From: Heterohyrax brucei
Lineage: Eukaryota > Chordata > Mammalia > Hyracoidea > Procaviidae
DNA: 64,000 nt
Assembly: GCA_028571685.1 (NCBI GenBank)
Contig: CM053154.1
Span: 11,440,001-11,504,000, forward strand
Direction: 5' to 3'
A program made the translations under genes and the position numbers. Below the pieces are notes generated by a model. The model ran no database searches. It had not been told where the DNA came from and saw only the letters and a program-made list of their open reading frames with translations. Of the stretch, positions 57,180 through 64,000 are shown in pieces (within the stretch, counting starts at the first letter, position 1; every line of letters begins with the position of its first letter).

Positions 57180-58400
57180 ACCAGACTCCACATCCCCCTG
57201 CCAAATCCTTAGTGGCGCCGTGAAAGGGTTAAGTTAGGGTCCAGTCCATAAATAAATCTGTGTTTATCTGCTGCAAAGTAAGCTATTTAGGTTTCTGATT
57301 TACAACCATTGGTTTTCATAAAAGTCAGTCATTCCCTGTGAAGGAATGTGGATTAGATTTACAGGATCTGCGTTAGTCTTTAAAGCCCAAAGCTGGTCTA
57401 TGACTCACTCTCCATAATGTTTTTGCTCTAGTCCGGGGATATTCACACGCAAAGAGAAAGATTTAGATCTTTGCCCTGAAAAGTAAGACTTTTGCGGGTA
57501 GCTGATTATAACGGCGTCAATTGTACTATGCTTGTAAACTTGCTATTCGGTCGGTCCCCCTGGAGCCAGTTTTGGGGGAGGAGGGGACTTTATTCTGCCC
57601 TGAAAGTTGGTTCTGGTTTACAGCTTGGCATGTAAGACCTCCACTAGTGTGAGCGAAAGATTTTTCCTACTAAATTATTAAGAATAAACAGGCCACCAGT
57701 GGAAACGCAAAAAAAAAAAAAAAATCCTAAGCAAGAAAAATAAATCTTGGAATGTTTGTGTTTGTTGACTTTCATAAAACCAGTCACTTAGCCCAGCAGC
57801 CTGACTGGCTAATTGGAACTGGCCTGGTGTTTGTTATTTTCACTTGAGTTTGTGTGAAACAGGGTCAGGGCAAGACACTCTGGAAAAAGACTTTGATGTA
57901 GCCTTGAAAAATATTTTGCACTGTAACTTTACGGTATTTAGTGTCCGTCTTCCCCTCCTCACTTGCAGCCTCCAGCTTGATGGATGTTCTGTCTACCCAA
58001 TGACCATCACACATAATAAATACAACCATCATCAACACTCTTCTTTCCAGCGTCCTCCCTCTCCCAAAGAAGTCAAAATTCAAGGCAGAACATCTGACCA
58101 CGTGAAATCAAAATGCTAATCAAGACAACAGGATTGAAGAGGTTGGAGAAAGCAGCCCTTTACACTTTCTCCAAAACAAAGTCAAGGTGAGGGGTCCAAG
58201 CACAAGGGGAGGAGGAAGGTCACGCAGATTGGGCTGCTGGCCAGTCCAAGAGCAGGGCAAGGCAGGGAAGGCTTGCCAGTGGATTGAGAAATAGAGAGGG
58301 ATGGACTGGGCAGGGTGGCAGAGAGCAGTGGACCTAGAAAAGCGAAATGCCATTGCATTTGCAACAGGTTTCATTCAGCCTCACCCAAGGGCGTGTCAAA
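57180..58400. other. Repeat-free AT-rich DNA; candidate conserved noncoding region
   Basis: No gene seen. The part 57230-57850 has no recognisable repeat and holds several homeodomain- and TEAD-like words (tgattataacgg, aaggaatgtgg, actaaattattaag). An A run lies at 57710-57724. Function is a guess without cross-species alignment. Confidence 0.3.
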
Positions 58401-58404
58401 GACT

Positions 58405-58585
58405 AACCATTTGGCATGGAATCCGTTCCAACTCGTGGCGACGCCCCGTGTGTGCAGAGTAGAACTGCATCCTCGAGACATTCAAGGCTGTGACCTTTCA
58501 GGAGCCAATTGTCAGCTTTAGGGGCACCTCTGGGTGAGTTGGGAGCCCAGCGCTTAACCATTTGCACCCCTGGGACTCTGTGTCG
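58405..58585 (-). mobile_element. AfroSINE, long subfamily, antisense
   Basis: ggcatggaatccgttccaac, gtgtgcagagtagaactgca and ttgggagcccagcgcttaac. Decayed but in order. Confidence 0.7.
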
Positions 58586-58589
58586 GGGA

Positions 58590-60845
58590 GTACAGAGGAT
58601 TAAGAGAAAGACAGAACTAGTTGGACTCAGCTGGGTACAGGAGATGTTTAGGATAACCGGCAAGGTGCCAGCCAAGATTTCACAGGCATGAAGATGGATG
58701 TGATTTGCCCTTGACTTGGTCTGGGACTAGAGAGTGGGGAGGTGCTGCAAAGGATTTCATCACCATGAAGCAGTGATCTACACGGGCAGCCACTACCTCC
58801 ATGTAGTCAGGCCCCTTCTGAGCTCGTCTTGCTATAGCGTGTGGAGCACTGCGTTAGGGAAGTCCTTCAGGTTTCTCAAAGATGCTCCAAATGTGGCCTT
58901 GCCCCAACTGGGTTACGTGCTGCAGTAAGAAACATATAGACTATGACTCTGTACCACATAGAAAGAGAAAGGTGCACAGAAGGGAGAGATCATATACAGA
59001 ACCAGAAACCAAGGAAGGCTTCAGGGAGGAGGTGGTGTTTTATGGCTCTTGAAGATTCAGTAGGATTTTGACATGTGGAGGTGAGAAGCAAGAGGAATCC
59101 AAGAAGAAAAGAGAATGAACAAAAATGTTTTGGGGGTCAGCAGATGCTGGCCTCTTGGGGAAGAGGCGAGGGTCCTTTGTGGCTGGTTCATGGGACATGT
59201 GAGGAGATTGGGGGGGTGGGGAAGTAGACAGTGCTAGAAGGGAAGGTGCCCCCCTGTGAATAACCTTGCACCCATGTTAAGAATCCAGATCTGATCCTGT
59301 AAGTACTGCGAGCCTTCCCTGACCCCTGTGTCTATGTTCAGTGCCCTTATTTGTGGTCCTGGAGTCAGAAGCCAATAACGTAGGAAGGGAGCTAAGTGTG
59401 GGCTTATGTGGCCAATCAGATAACCCAGCCCTGTCCAGAGCACACACTTGTCTGATCACTTTCCACCTTCGGTGTGAGTTCACATTTGTGTCTCCTGCAG
59501 AATCACGAGACTTGAGGGTCTCAGTCACGTTATAATCCCAGCCCCAAACATCATGTCCAGCACAGGATACACATTGAAGACATACCAGATGCAGAAGGAA
59601 TGAAACGGAGTTATCTGCGTTTCCATGATAATGATGAGTGAACAGTCACCACAGGAGCAGACAGTCTGGAGTGGGACCTCCCAGACTCCAGGCTTCGGGG
59701 TGGCAGGTAGACCAAAGCCAGGAAGCAGAGAGACACTGGCTGACTGCTGGGGTCATGGTCAGCTGGGGGTGAGGATGGACGGTAGAAGAATGCAGAAGGC
59801 CAGGATACTCAGAGCCAAGGTGAGGGGGAAAGCAGTGCCCAGGTCTCAGATATGGCAGAGCAGCCTGGAGACAACAGTGACCAGCTGAGCTCCGTGAATG
59901 AGTGAAGGAATGAATGAATGAGTCCAGTTTGGGACATGCTGCCTTTGAAGTGTGCTCTGACTTCCAGGGGTGAATTGGTAGCAAGCAGGTACAGATTTCA
60001 CGTAGGCACATCTGCACAGTCAGTTCCGTAGGCGACAGCGGAGATCAGATCCTGGAAGAGTGCTATTTTTAGAAGCTGGAGCCGTAGACACTAAATCTGA
60101 AATTTCTTTCTCTCTGATCACCATCTTCTCTACCTAGTTTAGTGGAAATCCCTTTGGACTCACAGACGATCAGTCAACTTTCCTCTGACCTTGTTTCAAT
60201 CGGAAAGCTCTGTAAATTGGAAGCCTTGCTAGCAAGTGAAGTGTACCCCCTCTCCAGCATGTGGGGAAGCAGCCAGGCTGGAAAATGCCCTGAGCTTTGT
60301 GTCCTACTGAGATAAACGCCCCCGGACAATAAACAGCCACCACACTGTACACTCTTTTGCAGCAGACAAGTGTGATTGGGGGTGTGAGTATCTGAAAGCA
60401 AGTCTTCTCTGCCCATAAACTGGAGTTGAAGTTTGGGGAGGATCCATCCGTAGCAGAGCAGACAAGGGGCGAGGAAATAGGAAGCACCTGACTAGGGTCA
60501 GCAGTGACAATTGGCGTGGATGGGACAAAGATGGCGTGAAGCTTGGGAAGCAGAAGTGATAAGGTGAGGAGATTGGCCTGAATGGGAGCCCAGGAGGACA
60601 GAGAAGTTCTGGCCATGGAAGGAGGGTGCTGACAGGACACTGCCTGGGGGAGTCATGTCACCCTGAAGCAGGGCTTCCGCCTGGCCAATCAGCAGGGAGG
60701 GCCAGTGTCCTGGAGTCACAGAGAGAGGAGGAGCAAGCACAGCCTGCCTGGTGAGGACTCGTGAATAACCTAGAAGACGAGCCAGAGGCGTCCTAAGCTG
60801 CATTCCAGGCTTGGGGCTCTCTTCTTACCCCCATCGAGGCCACCA
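58590..60845. other. No gene recognised; single-copy-looking DNA
   Basis: Open frames of up to 156 codons on the minus strand (60170-60640) lack known domains. The part 59020-59180 (ggaggaggtggtgttttatg) resembles a decayed mammalian dispersed repeat that I cannot name. No splice or RNA gene structure is visible. Confidence 0.35.
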
Positions 60846-61015
60846 AACCAGAAACCCAAAACTTACTACTGTCGAGGCGATTTCCACTCACGCCAACCCA
60901 GGAGTTACCGAGCAGAACTGTGGTCCATAGGGTCTTCTCGGCTGCTGTCTCTTATGGAGGCGGATCATGAGGACTTGATTCCATGACACTGCTGAATAGA
61001 GTCCAACACCGAGGA
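60846..61015 (-). mobile_element. AfroSINE, long subfamily, antisense, decayed
   Basis: aacccaaaacttactactgt, cgaggcgatttccactcacg, gagcagaactgtggtccata and cttatggaggcggatcatga. The head half is poorly preserved. Confidence 0.65.
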
Positions 61016-61590
61016 ACTTTACCCAGGCCACATCTGCCTCTCCTCTGAGCATGGCCTGAGCAGGGTGGGAGGTGATTAGTCACTCCCCTGTCCCACCCCA
61101 GAGGTGAATACAGACTGTCCTCATTGCCCCAGTATGAATGTTTCCAATGACCTGAGGCATTTCCCTAGTGTTACTCCAGAAGCTTCTAGAATTTATGCTT
61201 CAAACTACCTCTCTGGTCTCCATGCCATGCACTGGCCAGCAGAGGCTGCTGCAAGGCACTGATCTTCCCTGAAGAACACTGCTCTACATTTCCAGAAGTT
61301 GTGCTTTTGCAAGAAGGAGTTGCCCTGTTAAAAGCAGCTGCTCCCACAGTGGGTAAGGTGCAAGTCCAGCCTTAGAAGGTACCTTGGTGGACTCACCAGG
61401 GTCTGGGGTCTTACATCCACCAGTCTGGGTCCTGGCAGGAGGCAGAGGGAGCACTTGGACAGAGGGATTTTTTTAAAGGGAGCCTTTTACAAGGTTGTGG
61501 ACAGGATTAAAGGAAGGCGACACATGAAAGCACATTTCCCTAGGGCCAGATCAGCATCACAGGAAAGCAGGCAGTGGGTACTGCCATACC
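61016..61590. other. No feature recognised
   Basis: Single-copy-looking sequence before a SINE with target-site duplication. Confidence 0.35.
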
Positions 61591-61758
61591 CCCAAAACCA
61601 AACACGTTGCTGTCAAGTTGATTCCAACTCAGAGCAACCCTAGAGGATAGAGTAAAACTGCCTCACGGCATTTCCAAAAAGTGCCTGGTAGATTCAAACT
61701 GTTGACCTTTTGGTTAGTAGCAGTAGCTCTTAACCACTATAGCACCAGGGTTCCCGGA
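61591..61758 (-). mobile_element. AfroSINE with perfect 11-bp target-site duplication
   Basis: Complete copy (ttgctgtcaagttgattcca, tagagtaaaactgcctcacg, cttttggttagtagcagtag, agcaccagggttcccgg). The bases actgccatacc lie at 61580-61590 and 61759-61769. Confidence 0.92.
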
Positions 61759-62460
61759 ACTGCCATACCACCTAACAATTCTGCTCCTGGGTAGATCCCC
61801 AGCCGACTGAAAGCAGGTGCCCAAACAGACACTCGCACACCAGCACTCGTTGCAGCATTATTCACAGTAGACCGGAAGTATGCACAACTGTTGATGGATG
61901 AACGTACAAACAAAATGTGATGCATTCATGCTAAGGAACACCATTCAGCCTTAAGACCACATGTATTGCTGACACGTGCACCCTGAGGACATTAGGCTGA
62001 ACGAAATAAGCCAGACACCAAAGTACACATACTGTACAATTTCATTCATAGAAAGTGTCCAAGGTGGGCAAAACTATAGGCCCAGGCAGCAGATTAGTGA
62101 CCACCTAGGGGTGCAGGGCAGGGGGTGGTGGGGAGTGGTGGCTTGAGGGCACAGGTTTTCCTTTTGGGGTGATGACAGTGTGCTGGAATTAGATCATGGT
62201 GATGGATCTGCAACACTGTGAATATACTAAACCCACTGCCGTCGAGTCGACTCCGACTCATAGCAACCTTTTAGGGCAGAATAGAACTATTCGATAGAGT
62301 TTCCAAGGAGCGCCTGGTGGATTCAAACTGCCACCCTTTCAGTTAGCAGGCCACTGTGCCACCAAGACTTTCCCTGTGAAGATACTAGAAACCACTGAGC
62401 TGTCCACTTTCAGAGAGCAAATCTCGTGGTATGTGGATTATATCTTGATGCAGCTGGTGA
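61759..62460 (+). mobile_element. L1 3' end (L1M/L1MA type), split by a SINE
   Basis: caattctgctcctgggtaga, cgttgcagcattattcacag, ctgaacgaaataagccagac, ttttggggtgatgacagtgt and gatggatctgcaacactgtg, resuming after the SINE with agaaaccactgagctgtcca, are in the normal order of the end of L1 ORF2 and its 3' UTR. Confidence 0.85.
62230..62374 (-). mobile_element. AfroSINE inside L1, with target-site duplication
   Basis: cactgccgtcgagtcgactc, gggcagaatagaactattcg, gagtttccaaggagcgcctg and accaagactttccc. The bases tgtgaatatacta (62217-62229) and tgtgaagatacta (62375-62387) differ at one position. Its close match to the family pattern suggests a relatively young copy. A few head bases are deleted. 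Confidence 0.92.
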
Positions 62461-62682
62461 AAACATCACACAGCTGGTGAAGGGCAAAGCGTGGAACCCA
62501 GCACACGCTTCCCTGATCCCCAAACCAGTGGGCAGAAGAGTCACCTGAGGAGCTTGCCGATGCCCTGGCTATCTTCCCAGAGGCCAGCACACAGTGTTCA
62601 GGGAAACTGCCTACTAAATAACTTCCCAGGTGAGTCGGGGGCAGGTGGATGCCTGCGTCTCAGAGCCAAAAACAGGGAGGGG
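62461..62682. other. No feature recognised
   Basis: Single-copy-looking sequence between L1 and SINE. Confidence 0.3.
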
Positions 62683-62888
62683 TAACGGGAATCCCTACAG
62701 GGTGCACTTAACATGCTGGGCTGCTAACTGAAAAGCTACAGGTTAAGTCCACCCAGAGGCATCTTGGAAGAAAGTCCTGGTGACCAACTTCCCAAAAATC
62801 AGCCAGTCGAACCCTACAGAATACAGTTCTACTCTGGGAGTCAGAATCAGCTTGATAGCAAACGAGCTCGGTGTTTTGGGTTTTTGGG
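62683..62888 (+). mobile_element. AfroSINE, long subfamily, sense
   Basis: gggaatccctacagggtgca, gttaagtccacccagaggca, gaaagtcctggtgaccaact and gtcagaatcagcttgatagc with a (tttgggtttttggg) tail. Confidence 0.8.
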
Positions 62889-63959
62889 TGGGGAGAGTTG
62901 ATGGTGTTAGGGAAGGGCGAGATATCTGAGGCTAGTTTTCCTATAGAGGGCAATCGTTTCCTTTCCAGGGATGGGTGAAAGCGAAGGAAGGGGGAAAGAG
63001 AAGCACCAAGTGGAAGATCATGAATAGGGAGTTACTTGGGAGGGAGACAGGCTGGGGACAGGGGCCTCTCATCTGAGGGAGGGGCCTTTGAAGGGTAAGA
63101 GTTCTGGGGAAGTGACTCAAAAGAGGAGAAGGCAGAGAATTGGCAAACATGGGACGTGTACCACCTGCCTCGGGCTTCCAGGATGCCTAGCATCACACTC
63201 GAGTGCACTCCTGAGAGAAGCTGGGGTAACAGCAATTCTCTGGGGCTCCTTTTTAAAGAACTAATCTGAACAGGCTTGGAAAAGCACACAGCGGCGGAGG
63301 TTAAATTTCAATCTTTTTGTGCTGTTCTCTTTGTTCCTTTCACCTTTTCCTTGAAGTGGGAATGATTGATGCTTAAGTAACTTCGACTCTTGAGTAATGT
63401 TTATTCAGACTGCAGGGGAACAAGATAGGGCTTAAAAATAAGGTGGACATTTTTCCTTTGAGTGGCACCAATACAGCCTTTGAAGGTTTAGCGTATTCCC
63501 AACTGCACTGTATAATAAAGCGAGACAAGCCAGCAGGCAAAAGGTCCCGGCAGATGATCAGTGTACAGCAGTTAAGTGGAGCTCAAATACACTCATGAAG
63601 CTACCTGAGCTGAAGCCCCTGGTGATAAATATTGACCAAGGTCTGGATTGTTTTGAGAATATCTTAGGGCTTTCTGAGAGTCCTTTCAAATCCCGGAACT
63701 TGAGGGCTTTGTAAATAAGCTTCTAAAGCCCTGAGGAAAGAAGAGAGTCTCATTTCGTATTTCAAACTCTCTCTAGATAACACCACTCCCCTGCCCCTCT
63801 GGAGGCCATGAGGACTCACAAGAAAAGCAAAACTTCCCACTGATGATAGGGTGGGCTCTCCCTGGAGGGGACCACAGGTGCTCCCATCCCCTAACCCTTT
63901 ATATGGGAGACACCAGAGGAAGCAGGTGGGCTTTCCCTATCCACATAATAATGGCCAAG
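62889..63959. other. No gene recognised; repeat-free DNA, candidate conserved noncoding region
   Basis: The part 63290-63720 is free of recognisable repeats and has MEF2-like (cttaaaaataagg, 63432-63444), forkhead-like (gtttattcag, tgataaatattgacc) and AT-rich words typical of enhancers. This is only a sequence impression. Confidence 0.3.
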
Positions 63960-64000
63960 AGGGTCCAGACCTGTTGGTGTAATGGTTAGGTGCCATGTCA
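63960..64000 (+). mobile_element. AfroSINE head, cut by the window edge
   Basis: gggtccagacctgttggtgt followed by aatggttaggtgccatgtca is the tRNA-like head with its A box. The rest lies beyond the window. Confidence 0.7.

Overview
This is mammalian nuclear DNA with no intact protein-coding gene that I can support. Its dominant repeat is a short tRNA-derived SINE, about 40 copies or pieces, whose sequence is that of the AfroSINE family. Its most abundant LINE besides L1 is an RTE element of the type known from elephants and their relatives. Together these point to an afrotherian, most likely an elephant or another paenungulate. The remaining background is standard for placental mammals: MIR, L2, MER20, old L1, MaLR-type LTRs and microsatellites.

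Layout. 1-8.9 kb: SINEs, an 81-bp tandem repeat, a MIR, a 5'-inverted RTE copy (3928-6475), an old L1 3' end cut up by SINE pieces and a mariner remnant, and a 134-bp tandem duplication. 9-12.7 kb: a near full-length RTE carrying several later insertions. 12.7-15.1 kb: an AT-rich low-complexity tract interrupted by an L1 3'-UTR-like piece and two SINEs. 15.1-23.3 kb: a pyrimidine microsatellite, a second mariner remnant of the same build as the first, a degraded L1 ORF2 and many SINEs. 23.3-26.65 kb: a full-length RTE with a perfect 9-bp target-site duplication. 27.2-36.6 kb: an RTE piece, a TA microsatellite, then a near-complete but dead L1 that hosts a solo LTR, another RTE and two SINEs. 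36.6-41.7 kb: L1-3'UTR-like sequence, purine-rich tract, SINEs, L2, MIR. 41.7-49 kb: mostly single-copy-looking DNA with a CA-rich tract, two LTRs, an L1 3' end and SINEs. 49.4-51.4 kb: two closely similar chimeric RTE pieces facing each other. 52-53.7 kb: a 5'-truncated RTE. 53.99-54.64 kb: a processed pseudogene of a UDP-glucuronosyltransferase. 54.6-64 kb: mostly single-copy-looking DNA with SINEs, one MIR and an L1 3' end.

There is no gene network here. The window records successive retrotransposition: L1 and MIR/L2 are oldest, then LTRs, mariner and RTE, then SINEs inserted into all of them. The SINE 3' end and the RTE 3' end share sequence, which fits RTE having supplied the machinery that moved the SINEs. 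I did not find a convincing novel biological system. The strongest leads are the chimeric RTE pair, the shared long-inverted-repeat mariner structure, the twin-primed RTE insertion and the UGT retropseudogene. All family names come from recognition by eye, not from a database search, and element ends are accurate to about 5-20 bases unless a target-site duplication is given.
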